Assembly: GCA_963969595.1 (NCBI GenBank)
Contig: OZ018413.1
Location: 11,336,211 to 11,400,210 of the forward strand
Origin: Neckera pumila
Taxonomy: Eukaryota > Streptophyta > Bryopsida > Hypnales > Neckeraceae
DNA length: 64,000 nucleotides
Direction of reading: 5' to 3'
Below the pieces are notes generated by a model. That model was not told where the DNA came from, searched no databases, and worked only from the letters and a program-made list of their open reading frames with translations. A program made the translations under genes and the position numbers. Below are positions 1 through 11,462 of this stretch, in pieces (position 1 is the first letter of the stretch; every line of letters starts with the position of its first letter).

Positions 1-1241
1 AAAGGACCACTTTGTGCATTACTTGGCAAGGTTTGGTATAAACAATTGGAGGCTCAAATGTTTAATCCTCAAAAAAATGAAGGACCCTGTCACTTGCTAT
101 AAATGATCAAATTTGAAATGTTTGAATTCAAGCAAAAGGTCTAAAATAAACAAGGAAAAGTTGTAAAGTACTAAATCAACCAGTTCCAACAGAGAGGCTT
201 TTTGAAAGCCTAGACACCATTATTTGGGAGAAGGTCAAACCAAGATTATTTATCAAATTTTGTAACATGAAAATTTTATAGTTTCATTTTTAACCTTTAA
301 AGTTTCAAAATCCCGTCAGTAGACTTATGAGCCTTTAGTTTTTGATATGATTTTTTGAAATGTTATTTGAAGATAAAAAATCACATTAACTTTAAGGAGA
401 TTAAAATTTATTGAAAATTATGAGGGTTGTCCACTTGGATCTTTGTTGGTGTTCAAATGCTTTGAAATAGGGTGTGTTTTTTTGCATTGTAGAGCAACAG
501 TGAACGCCTGCGTGCCCTCCCAGCAAAGGCGGATATCTAAAGGGAGCAGAGCACATTGGTAAAATGCTCTAATAGGTTTTTGAATTTGGCAATATATTGC
601 CAAAAAAAACACTCTGCCTTGAAATTCATTGAGGCACTTTATTGCTACAAAAACTTCATTTTGATTTTTATGAAAATCTTACCGCAAGCTGGTTAATTCA
701 AAGAACTTAGCAAAATTGATTATAGTAGTTAATTTTTGAAAAAACAAATTTAGGATCATTGCAAGAAAGACCGACTATTTTTGTAGCGATTTTCAAAATT
801 GGTCTTTGTCTAACGCCATAACTTTTGAACTATGAACACAATGCCAAAACCAAAAGATCTATTTCTGGGATTTTTTATTATATTTGTATTTTTTTTTTTT
901 CAAATTGAAAACAAAATCATTTTATATTAAAAAGTCAACTTTTTAAATTGTCACAATTTCAGATTTTGGGATTTTTTATTCAAAAAAATAGTCTAATTTA
1001 ATGATTTTCAATTGATTTTTTTTATGGTATATTCTATAATAGGCGTATATGTTTCCAACAAGAAACAAAAAAAACACATTATTTATGACCTCCACATGAC
1101 CACATCCGTGCAAATAGGCTTCCTTTGCGCACACATTTCTAACCATTAAAAATGTTTCTTACCTAATTTTTTGGTCAAATTTCATCACCATTAAATCTTC
1201 CCATATGGGAAAGATTTAGTTTTGTAAAAAGTTACATTCTC

Positions 1242-1349
1242 GATTTTTTACAAATTAAGACGTCCAGGGATGTATTTTTTGAGACATATTTTTTGACATA
1301 GAATCTAGTGAAGAAAATACATCCTTGGACGTTTAATTTGTAAAAAATA
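1242..1349. repeat. Short inverted-repeat (fold-back) element
   Basis: Two arms of about 36 bases, near 1242-1277 and 1313-1349, are reverse complements apart from a few differences. Both contain the words TTTTTTACAAATTAA and GGATGTATTTT. The spacer is about 35 bases. This is the shape of a small MITE or of hairpin-forming DNA; no target duplication is obvious. Confidence 0.7.
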
Positions 1350-1439
1350 GGGAAAACAATTTTTCAAAAAATTAAAATAGTAATAATGATATTTGACCCA
1401 AAAAACTAGCTAAAAAAATCTTAACAAACCAATTGCGAT

Positions 1440-1487
1440 AAAAGATAGGCTCTTGATATATTTTAGCCTTAAAAGAGCCTATCTTTT
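1440..1487. repeat. 15-bp perfect hairpin
   Basis: AAAAGATAGGCTCTT at 1440-1454 is answered by its exact reverse complement at 1473-1487, across an 18-base loop. It lies about 90 bases beyond the fold-back element at 1242. No transcript is evident, so it is recorded only as structure. Confidence 0.7.
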
Positions 1488-3101
1488 GTCTTCAATTTTG
1501 CCTTTCTTCGTACTTCTTGAATTGAAGTTCTACCTTGGTAATTTCTAACTTTCTACCTTTTCCTCATAATGGTCGGTAATTTTGACTTAATTTAATAGAA
1601 AGGAAGAGAATGAGCTTTTTTCAATCTAAAGAGGAATTTATATCATATAGAATATTCACACTCCTCTTTTATCCAGATTTTTGACACATATACAACAGGT
1701 TTTGGACTTGGTTGTAATTTGGGAAGGATATTCTACTATTGATCCCTTGTATTATCACACACTAGATCTAAGTGTCCTTCAAAAATCCTAATTTGCCTAA
1801 AAGTAAGAGATTAGAGCGTTTTAGGTACTCTTGACCTTTAAGGGCAAAACGTTGCGTTAGTAAGTACTTTACTATATATTGTCTAACACTTTTTCTAGGG
1901 ATTTTTGTTTATAAAATCTAAAAATGTGGTGCAAAAACAAAAACAAATTTGAATCCAAAGTGACAATAGAGGGTTTCACATACACATGCCAATTGCATAA
2001 AAATATATAAAAAATGATAACACCTACAAATTAAAAGTAAAAAAATAAAAGAAACCAAAAAACAACCAAATTAAAACTAAAAATTTCCTTTTAAAGAACT
2101 TGTATTATATCGCCACATACACATAGTATTTCTGTAGTTGTAAAATACTTAGCAACTACAGGCATGAAAGAAATTTGCTTACAAAGTGTGATAGTGCAAT
2201 TTTGCAAGGGTAGATGCAAACTTTAAGCTATCACTACATCTCGTGCCTTACTTAGCCTAGACCTGTCAATGTCCTCATATACTCCTCATATTAATGAACT
2301 TCTAAGTTTGTAAAGATGAAAGATAATCTTTTTGTCCTCTAGAACTAGAATGCTTGGAATGACCAGTCTACAATGATTCCAAACACCAATACACTGGAGC
2401 AGCTGTTGACATCCTAAACATTTTAGAATGTAGTCAAAAAATCTATTTTTTCTACTAGTGTTAAAACTCACATGTGGCTAAAATAATCAAACCACTAGTC
2501 AAATGAAAATGGGGTTGAATTCTTGATAGAAGACATTTTAATTTCATATATTTGGTGAATGTTCAATTGAGGTTTTTATGCTCTTAGCTTTTAAAAGACA
2601 ATTAGGTAATTGCACGCTAGAAGGTACCGTTTCTTGTCATCTACCATGGTATGCATGAAGCGCTAGAATTGCACAAGTTTCCGCCTAAATGACACAACTT
2701 TGCACCAAAATTCTACTAGAAAATCAATCCCATCTTGCCACAACTAATTCAAGATCTTTATTAAAAGAGTTGAAGAATTTTTCTACCTCATTGTTTGTAT
2801 AAAATGCACATTCCAAAGAAATAAAAATATAAAATACGAATTTTAACCTAAAAAGGACCAAGGATCCCACTTTGGGCTTTTTGAGAATTTGGGTAGGCTA
2901 TATTGACTTAATAGTTTGGAATTATTGCATAATTTACATAGGATAGATGCTACTCATCATAATCTAAGTGTGAAGCTTTGTTTCATGTCATTATGATAAA
3001 TATTGCAAAAATTAGAAGGCTTGTTTTGATTTCAGTGTCAAATCAAGCAACAAAAAATACACTCCGAAAAAATATAATACTTACTCAAAAAAATATAATA
3101 C

Positions 3102-6100
3102 TTACTCAAAAAAATTGAAAATTTTCAAGTCTGTGAGAGACTTCAAATCATTGATGCCCAAAGGAAATTCCGTCAAGGATGAACACCCTTGCAAATCCAA
3201 GCTCGTGCGAGACTTCAACTCTTTGATGCCCTCAGAAAGTTGAGTAAAGGATGAACACCCTTGCAAAACCCCGTGCATGAGAGACTTCATCTCCTTAATA
3301 CCCTCAAAATGTTCAGTCAAGGAGGAACATTCTTGCAAATCCAAGTGCCTGAGAGACTTCAACTCTTTGATACCCTCAGGAGGTTGTGTCAAGGACGAAC
3401 ACCCTTGCAAATTCAGGTACGTGAGAGACTTCAACTTGTTGATACCCTCACAAAGTTCTGCCAAGGATGAACACTGTCGCAAATTCAAGTGCGTGAGACA
3501 TGTCAACTCTTTGATACCTTCAGGAAGTTCTATCAAGGATGAACATCCTTGCAAATTCAAGAACGTGAAGGACTTCATCTCCTTGATACTCTCAAAAACT
3601 TCAGTCATGGATGAACATTATGGCAAATCCAAGAGCCTGAGAGACGTCAACTCTTTGATGCCCTCAGGAAGTTGCGCCAAGGATGAACACCCTTGCAAAT
3701 TCAAGAACGTGAGAGACTTCAAATCTTTGATACCCTAAGGAAGTTCCCAAGGATGAAAACCCTTGGAAATCCATGTATGTGAGGGACGTCAACTCATTGA
3801 TCCCCTCAAGAAGTTCCGTCAAGGATGAACACCCATGCAAATCCAAGCGCGTGAGAGACTTCAACTGTTTGATGCCCTTAGGAAGTTGCGTAAGGATGAA
3901 CATTCCTGCAAATCCAAGTAAGTGAGAGACTTCAACTCTTTGATGCCCTTTGGAAGTTGCGTCAAGGATGAACACCCTTGCAAATCCAAGTCCGTGAGAG
4001 ACTTCAACTCTTTGATGCCCTTAGGAAGTTGCGTCAAGGACGAACACCCTTGCAAATTCAAGCACGTGAGAGACTTCAACTCTTTGATACCCTGTGGAAG
4101 TTGCGTCAAGGATGAACACCCTTGCAAATACAAGCGCGTGAGAGACTTCAATTCCTTGATACCCTCAGGAAGTTGCGTCAAGGATGAACACCCTTGCAAA
4201 TTCAAACCCGTGAGAGACTTCAACTCTTTGATACCCTTTGGAAGTTGCGTCAAGGATGAACACCCTTGCAAATCCAAGGCCGTGAGGGACTTCAACTCTT
4301 TGATGCCCTCAGGAAGTTGCGTCAAGGGTGAACACCCTTGCAAACTCAAGAATATGAGAGACTTCAACTCTTTGATGCCCTTAGGAAGTTGCGTCAAGGA
4401 TGAACATTCTTGCAAATTCAAGCACGTGAGAGACTTCAACTCTTTGATACCCTCAGGAAGTTGCGTGAAGGATGAACACCCTTGCAAATTGAAGCGTGTG
4501 AGAGACTTCAACTCTTTGATGCCCTCAGGAAGTTCCACCAAGGATAAACAATATGACAAATCCAAGTACGTGAGAGACTTCCATTCTTTGAACTCGTTAG
4601 GAAGTTGCACCAAGGATGAACACCCTTGCAGACCCAAGTGTATGAGAGACTTCAACTCCTTCATACCCTTAGGAAGTTGCGTCAAGGATGAAATCTGTGG
4701 CAAATTCAAGTACTTGAGAAGTTTCAACTCTTCGATACCCTCGGGATGTTCTGTCAAGTATGGACAACCTTTCAAATTCAAGTATGTGAGAGACGTCAAC
4801 TCTTTGATATCCTTAGGAACTTGCGTCAAGGATGAACACCCTTGCAAATTCAAGTGCGTGAGAGACTTCAACTCCTTGATGCCCTCAGGAAGTTCCACCA
4901 AGGATGAACACCCTTGCAAATCCAAGTACGTGAGAGACTTCAGCTCTTTGATATCCTCAGGAAGTTCCGTCAAGGATGAACATTGTTGCAGTTCCAAGTG
5001 CCTGAGACACTTGAACTCTTTGATACCCTCTAGTAGTTTAGTCAAAGATAAACAATAACTCAAATTCAAGTATATGAGGGACGTCAAGTCTTTAATACCT
5101 TCAGGAAGTTTTGTCAAAGATAAACACCATGACAAATCCAAGTAAGTGAGAGATTCCAGCGCTTTCATACCCTTAGGAAGCTGCCTCAAGGTTCTACATA
5201 CTCGCAAATTCAAGTGCGTCAGAGACCGCAAGTCTGTCATACCCTCTGATAGTCCAGTCAAAGATGAACAAGAACTCAAATCCAAGAGAGTGAGGGAGGT
5301 CAATCCATCAAAGTTTAGAGGATGGCAATTGACTCCAATAGATCCATCTAAAGTCAACAACCGCAAATCTTGCATATTAGAAAAGAAGCCTTGGGGTATC
5401 ATCAAGCTTTCAATGTCCTTGGTATGTGAAATCTTTGATAGTAAACACACTTGAAGAAGTGGTAATTCAAGGTTGTTGGGGAACTCACGAAAGGTACAAC
5501 CTATCATTGAAACAACCTTCACATGTTTTCCTAGTGTTGGAAAGGTTTCGAATACCTTCCCAACCTGAAAATAACAATGAGATGCCCACTCATCAAGATT
5601 AGCCTTGTTGAGGATGTGATTGGCAAGGTCTCGTAAAACATCGTGTATTTGAGCAACTTTTCCATCTTCCGACATGTCAATCAAGGAACGGTTGGCCAAA
5701 TCAACTAAAACTGATATGCCAATATCTCTTATTTCTTGGGCATTTCGGGAACCAAATAACTCTTGTGCATGCCATATGTCACATAAATGATTGGTTGGAA
5801 TCCAATCGTCTTCTGGAAATGCTGCAAAATGTAGAAAACATTTTTTTGAGGTATCATCCAATTCCTCATAGCTATATTGCAAGTGAGCGTACAATTTTTG
5901 CTCCACTTCTTTCTCTACAAATTTTGAGTGGGGAGTTCTTGTTGTTCCTTTCAAATAGTTTAAAGTATTACGCCACTCTCTTTCATCAACCTTTTCCTAC
6001 ATTGCACTACCAATGACTTTGATAGCTAGTGGAAGTCCATCACATTGCTCACAAATATCTTTGGCTATGTCTTCAATCTGAGGTGATGGAGGTTTCATGC

Positions 6101-7175
6101 TCACAAAGGCATGCATGCAAAACAACTTCCAACTATCATCTTTGGACAATGATTGAACATCCACCATGTCCATACATTTGACACATTTCAAAACAGAAAC
6201 ATCTCATGTAGTAATCAATGTTATTGAACCCGATCCTTTGGCAACATCCAACCATTCAACCATTGCACGACTGCCTGCAGGAATATGGTCCCACACATCA
6301 TCCAAGATCAATAGAACTTTCTTCTTTTGGAATAATTGTATCAAATATCCACGTTGATCTTCAAGATTTCTATGAAGGCAGTCATGCTCATAAGTACCAC
6401 CATCGTGAAGTAGCTTAGCCATGGTCAAATAGGGGGTTGGTACTGTAGCATCACACCCTATGGTAATCCACAAGATACCTCCAGAGCCTTCAAACTTTCT
6501 TTGAATGTCTTTGTCATTATTCACCATCTTTGCAAGCATGGTTTTGCCACACCCACCTCTCCCCTTCAAGCCAATAGATACATCCGTTCCATTCCCCCCA
6601 TTTAAGATTTTGCTCTTCAAATTCTCAAATGGATTGGCTTTAAATGGCATTGTCATGCTTGGAACATCTTGCACTTCTCTGTCTAGAATACTTTGCACCA
6701 TTGAACTAGTCGTAGATGGTGGTCGCATGATATTGTTTTCAATGGCTTGAACAATGCGAAGTATAAGCAAGTTTGCTTCATCCAATTTCATTCGAATTTG
6801 ATCATGAATTGCTATAATTTTGGAAGACAACTTGGTTCGCTTGATGTAGTTGATTTGATCACTCCATTTCTCTGATGCACATGCTCCTACAATAATCTTG
6901 GCATCCGTCAAAAGATCATAGACACTTTTGAGCCATGCTTGACAACTCACATTTCCATTTGTTGTAGACTTTGCAACGTCATCCAAAAGTAGTGAGACTG
7001 AATTCAAAGTCACCAATAGACTTTTGCAATTCTTCTTACACCGAGAAGCCATTTTGACTACAAAGATCACATCTTTGAGTAATTCTCCCACAACGGCTCC
7101 AAGGATTGCTCCTCCAACTAACTCTGCCACTTCCATGGCAACCTGCATAACACCATATATTACCTCCTTCATCAA
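3102..7175 (-). pseudogene. RPW8-type NB-ARC-LRR resistance gene, broken
   Basis: Read on the minus strand from the ATG at 7175. Residues about 10-70 form an RPW8-like helical N-terminus (GGAILGAVVGELLKDVI). An NB-ARC domain follows: P-loop GRGGCGKT (205-212), kinase-2 VLLILDDVW (287-295), RNBS-B ending GSITLITT (316-323), and GLPLA (380-384). An RNBS-D-like CFLHFAAFPED and an MHD-type motif reading IHD (about 510-512) come next, then a very long LRR tail. Intact family members are intracellular immune receptors or helper NLRs. This copy is broken. TGA at 6204-6206 falls where ITTR is expected, so CGA to TGA is likely. TAG lies at 5997-5999. The LRR tail shifts frame near 3893 (one base lost) and near 3750 (two bases lost), and has a further TAA near 3622. 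All NB-ARC pieces remain in one frame, so decay looks recent. An intron removing either upstream stop is unlikely, because each lies inside a conserved NB-ARC block. Confidence 0.88.
3110..5300 (-). repeat. 72-bp LRR-coding tandem array
   Basis: About 28 units of 72 bases encode 24-residue leucine-rich repeats with the pattern LxxLxLQGCSSLTQLPEGIK followed by ELKS. Many neighbouring units are nearly identical at DNA level, which points to recent unit duplication or gene conversion. The centre (about 3900-4550) is the most uniform; the 5' and 3' ends are more diverged. The array lies within the NB-LRR pseudogene, and both frameshifts in the tail are in this array. Confidence 0.9.
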
Positions 7176-9095
7176 TGTAGCAAAAGTTGTTTTAGTTCAT
7201 GATGCTAAATACAATTAACTTGTAATGAAGGTCCGATTTGAAAAGTTCATGTTCAAAAACTTTCAACTCAATGGAAATATTGCAAATCTTCTTTAACTTG
7301 TATTGTGAATGGAACGCACATGAATATTACAAACTTACCACTAGAAAATTTATTACAGATTCAATATTTTTCAAGATTAATGAATAAGTTTTAAAATTGA
7401 TCATTTGCAACTAATGCTAGGGAGCATTCTAGAACGAAAGATGTCACGTCACCCATAGTTGATCACTTAAGCGATTTTCAGACTGATATAAAATATATTC
7501 GCCATGTAGGAAGATACAAAATACGGTGACTACAAATTGAACATAAATTTTCCCCAAAATTAATATTTCTAAGGTGACTTGAAACTGCCCTTTTTAACCA
7601 CGCTAAAATAATGAAATATTGTGAATTTAAAAAAATTGCCATTCCAAGATTACACTCTTGAATGGTCAGAACTGGGGTCTATCTGCCACAAGTGTCACTG
7701 AAACTATAACAGGCATGTTCGTCCATGCTACAGTAGCTTGTCCATCAATGATGATCATTCATCTAAAATATGATGGTCATCTGTCTATTACAGGGACGCA
7801 ACAAAAGGCACTTTACAGAAAGGGACATCCTTTCTGAAGTTCAAGATCATGAAGAATGTTAAGGGTTTAACAGGGTTGCTAACAGGGAGAATTTTTACAA
7901 CTGCCTTGCCTTCATCGGCCACCTCCTGCAGATTCATTTGGGAAATTTCGGATGAATGACACTAAACGAAAACTACAATAATTAGTGACCTCAAGAAGCA
8001 AAAGAGCAGTTATAAAACCTCCAACATTACACAAGAATTTGCGAGAATCACAACCTCCTCCACCCACACAGTGTATGCACATCTAGCCACACATACATCA
8101 AAGAAACATTCTACGGTACCTTAAGCTTTGGGAGTCGAAGGACCGCTCTGATGGAACAATCCGCACGCTTGCCAAAATGAGCTGCCAGCTGAAAACTCCA
8201 CCAAACTTGCAGCAACACAATCATCCAAGAATATATATATCCGCGACATAAAGCGCAAATATGCCTGAAGTTGCTAAAGCACAACACAAAGCGCAGGACT
8301 TCACCGCTCCAACAACTGCTTCAGATGCATCATCCAGAGCACTAAGTGCTCGGAGCTTGGCTGCCAGAAAGGCTCCAAGCAAGGCTCCATGCACGCAAAC
8401 GCTTCAAAAGAGGCACTGCAACTTTGCAATGAGGAGAAGCAATAACATACTCGACGAGGCGACCTGATCAGACAATTCGAGGCAAGGCCGAACCAGCGAG
8501 AGCCGGGAGACAAGATTCCGGGAAGGAATTTATCAAAAGCTTGTTCATGTGACCACGTTCATGGTCCCGAGGCGGGGAATATTATAACGCTTGGCCGGTC
8601 CGATGGAGAGAGACGCGCGTCCTCGTAGACCAGCTCGAAGTATGGGCCAGAATTGACTTTGAGTAATCTTGCTTTTCTTAGAAGCAAAAACTTTTAAGGT
8701 AGGAGGTTCTTAAAGCGTCAATTCAAGAGCTGAAACTCAATTTGGGGAGGCACTTACTCTTGAAAATGCAGGACTAGGTCAAGGTTTGTAACACGTGTAG
8801 AATTTTCACCTATTGCTTTCAGCTGCCTGCCAAGGCTATCTCCTGTGGGCTTTAGATATGTGTGACTTCAGTAGATCTATTTCACCATACCTGAATTTCA
8901 ACATGGAGATAATTGTTAATCAGAATATGCTATTGTCTTGGTTTTGCTTGGAAATGCTAAACATGAAAGACATCAAATTTCAAGGTGTGAATAGAAAACC
9001 AACGTCACATACAACTCTGAAACCGTTGAGCAATTTCATCTCAGCAGAACATGACCCTGCAAGCTACTAACTTATCACTAGGTGGAGCTACTCCT
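7176..9095. other. Intergenic, no gene recognised
   Basis: This is the upstream region of the NB-LRR pseudogene on the minus strand. From about 8100 to 8650 the base composition is more GC-rich and short frames exist on both strands (8261-8467 plus, 8301-8513 minus). Neither shows a family motif or clean splice context. It could be UTR or promoter of a neighbouring gene. Confidence 0.5.
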
Positions 9096-10410
9096 AAAGA
9101 GACTTACATACACCTGTAAAAAGTTATGAAATATGCACCGAAAAAGGTTCTTTGCAATACTTGCATCACAGGCATACAAAGAATTCTTCAAGCCCACAAG
9201 TCTACCAACTCACGTTCAAATATAAATCAAGCTCAAGCTCGGGACACTTACTCATGAGCTCAACAATAGCTCGTTCTGTAAGCCGCTCTAATTTCTCCAG
9301 CTTCTTAGCTACATCTCTCCTAAGGTCCCAACTTACTTTCTAAGGTGCAATAATTACAATGCCATCCTGCAGACACAACGTAAGACACATTGGAGTAAGT
9401 TCACATAAGTTCTTATGTCTACGCACAAACAAAAGATGCAGAGTTCAGATGATGACAAACAGACAAGTTACAACAAGCAATCTGTTCTGGCTAAGTAACG
9501 CTACACACGACGACAGCACAATCATCAGGTACTTCGACAAAATACGATGACGAGAAAAACAGTTTAAAAATTGCACACTGATGCACTACCTCAGCTCCAG
9601 GGACTTGAAGTGGGTTGTAGCTACGGGGTCCTCAAACTTGGATATAACAGGAGGTGGGTGCACGGCCTTCTTGCAGATCGCTGTACCTCGGAAAATAGTA
9701 TTCAAAACTTCATCTCTGCATCTGCCCTGCGAAGAGGTAGAATCACTTTCTCAAAAAGAAAACAACCGAAAACAATTGAGACAATAAGACTTCGACTAAA
9801 TTTGTTTTCAGTCCCAACCCTAACTCAATTCCTAGCAAAAGAAAAACTAAATCAGACCGAAATATCATACTGGTACAGTTCGATTGAGCACAAGCTCAGT
9901 CGAACAATCAATAATCTCAAAAATAATAGAAAAGGAGAAAGAACTCACCCGCAACAGGATCGTCGCCACGCTGGCCACGCTCATTATATACATTCTACTT
10001 CCGACATCCTCCACAAAGAAGATCCTTACTCAGTCAAATTGTGTGGGAACAACAGCCCTGGCCGGTATCAGCCAGGCCAAGGGCATCACTATTTTCAGCA
10101 TACTGGCTTGCTGGTTTGCACCTCCATTTGATTCAGGACAGCACTATGGGATAACCTCGTCTCCCACGAGCAGTAAGCCTACACAGCATCTCGTATGAAC
10201 CCCGGCCCCACGTTAGTAAACAACAGCAAAACAAAAAACTCAAATAGTAGCAACAGCACGTCTGCGAACGAACAAACAATCCTTCAGTAAGCAAATTGTG
10301 CTCAACAGAGCATCGCCAGATCTAACCAAAGACACGATCCATGCACTACCTGAAGCGTCCGCTTAGAAAACCTTCAAGCGCGCTCGTTTCTCCGCCTGAT
10401 CCTGGAGTCA
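9096..10410 (-). pseudogene. Cwf18/CCDC12-like splicing factor copy, probably decayed
   Basis: Two minus-strand segments carry the family signature. The segment 9726-9590 sits between AG and GT sites and reads PPPVISKFEDPVATT, like the PPVLPKFEDPV block of plant Cwf18. The segment 9366-9252 reads IAP, a TAG stop, then KVSWDLRRDVAKKLEKLERL, the most conserved Cwf18/CCDC12 block, and ends at GTAAGT. Intact Cwf18 is a small coiled-coil member of the NineTeen/Prp19-associated spliceosome. With the obvious splice sites the two segments do not join in frame, and the stop at 9340-9342 interrupts the second. Further upstream, segments near 10160-9960 and 10403-10355 resemble the expected N-terminal part but also contain stops. 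An alternative donor after KFEDP, joined to an acceptor at the TTAG, could give an open join, so a shortened working gene is not excluded. Confidence 0.55.
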
Positions 10411-11186
10411 GACCGTGAACGAGTTTAGTTTGCCTTCTCGTTCTCTCGTAAACAAACACAAGTGCACCGTACTTCCCGAGCGAGGCTAGGGCGAAGGCAG
10501 GGCAAGCAAAAGGGAAGGAGAAGCATGAGTGCGAGAGACCAGCGAGAGAAGACTGAGTGGTGAAGGACCCGAATTGCTTGCAAATGAAGCCGCGACCGGC
10601 TCGTTATGACTGCAGCGAATGAACTAACCCTTTCCTAGCCTCTGCCTTCAGAAGTGCCAAAGCAAGGCATAGGCAAGCAGCATAAGCGAACCAAAAGCAA
10701 AGCACAGGCTAGCGGCATGAGCGAAGCAAAGCGGCTCGACCTAGAAAGAGCGCCGCAACGATACCAGCAACAAAAACCTAAAACCGCAGCCTTGAAACCC
10801 CGAGCTTCCAATTTCATCGCCCTAAACCCCAAGCTTCTGGTTCTCATCCAAACAGAAAGATCATCCACGGCTTCATGGGAACTGTAAGGGGAACATCGTG
10901 GGAACGTCGCAGGAACGTGGACGTACCGTAAAGGGAACGCCTCTTCCAGCTGTGCGGTTAAGCGCTGTCGGAAATGTTCTAATAAAAATCAAACCTTTCT
11001 TGACAAGATTTGCAATTGTGTTAAATTTTGATGATCTTATAGCTTGGTTTGATTACCTGCAGAGGCTGCACTTGGTAAGGATTCAGTGCACCAAATTCTA
11101 AGAGAAACCGACTTGGAATTTGTTTGGAAGACGGCTTCAAAGTTTGTCTGTGCGATCATTAGCACGTCTACCTTAGTTAAAATCAC
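10411..11186. other. GC-richer intergenic block
   Basis: No gene is recognised. The 10430-10900 part is GC-richer than its surroundings, with repeated short words such as AAGCAAAGC. The plus-strand frame at 10654-10887 is basic and low in complexity and has no recognisable motif. It may be the promoter or 5' UTR region of the minus-strand Cwf18-like copy. Confidence 0.45.
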
Positions 11187-11293
11187 TACACAAAATAGTG
11201 AAATTAGGTTGCCTCACACTAATTTTTCATATCTAACACTTTCAGACATGGTGAACTATAGTCTGGGGCAACCTAATTTCACTATTTTGTGTA
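11187..11293. mobile_element. 107-bp MITE, TACACAAAATAG family (copy 1)
   Basis: Perfect 27-base terminal inverted repeats bound this element; each end starts TACACAAAATAGTGAAATTA read inward. The same ends bound a 255-bp copy at 46440. The element starts and ends with TA, which would fit a TA target duplication of the mariner/Stowaway kind. It has no coding capacity. Confidence 0.85.
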
Positions 11294-11462
11294 CAAAAAA
11301 AGGGTACAAATGTCAAGCGAGGTAAGCCTGACCAATAGTGCACCATTAGTTGTAGTGTGAGTTTCTTCATTTTCATTTCTTAGGATTATTCTTTGATAAA
11401 GAAAAAACAAAAACTACACTTCGAAAGAATTATAGTAAAGGAGGCCCTTTATGGTTCCAAGC

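Larger units (their letters stand above)
1..3101. other. AT-rich stretch without a gene
   Basis: No coding frame here has convincing protein character. The sequence is AT-rich with many poly-A and poly-T runs. It holds two inverted-repeat elements, listed separately, near 1242 and 1440. The right edge runs into the decayed 3' end of the NB-LRR pseudogene on the minus strand. Confidence 0.7.

Noticed and set aside
1440..1487. Hairpin as a bacterial-type terminator
   Set aside because: No gene precedes it and the genome is eukaryotic; recorded only as an inverted repeat.
3277..5058. Long plus-strand open frames with 24-residue repeats
   Set aside because: They are antisense to the LRR array and follow from its 72-base period; no independent coding evidence. 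Kept only as a low-interest finding.
3110..5300. Regular array suggesting a CRISPR
   Set aside because: The 72-base units are translated LRRs with no repeat-spacer structure, and the window is eukaryotic.
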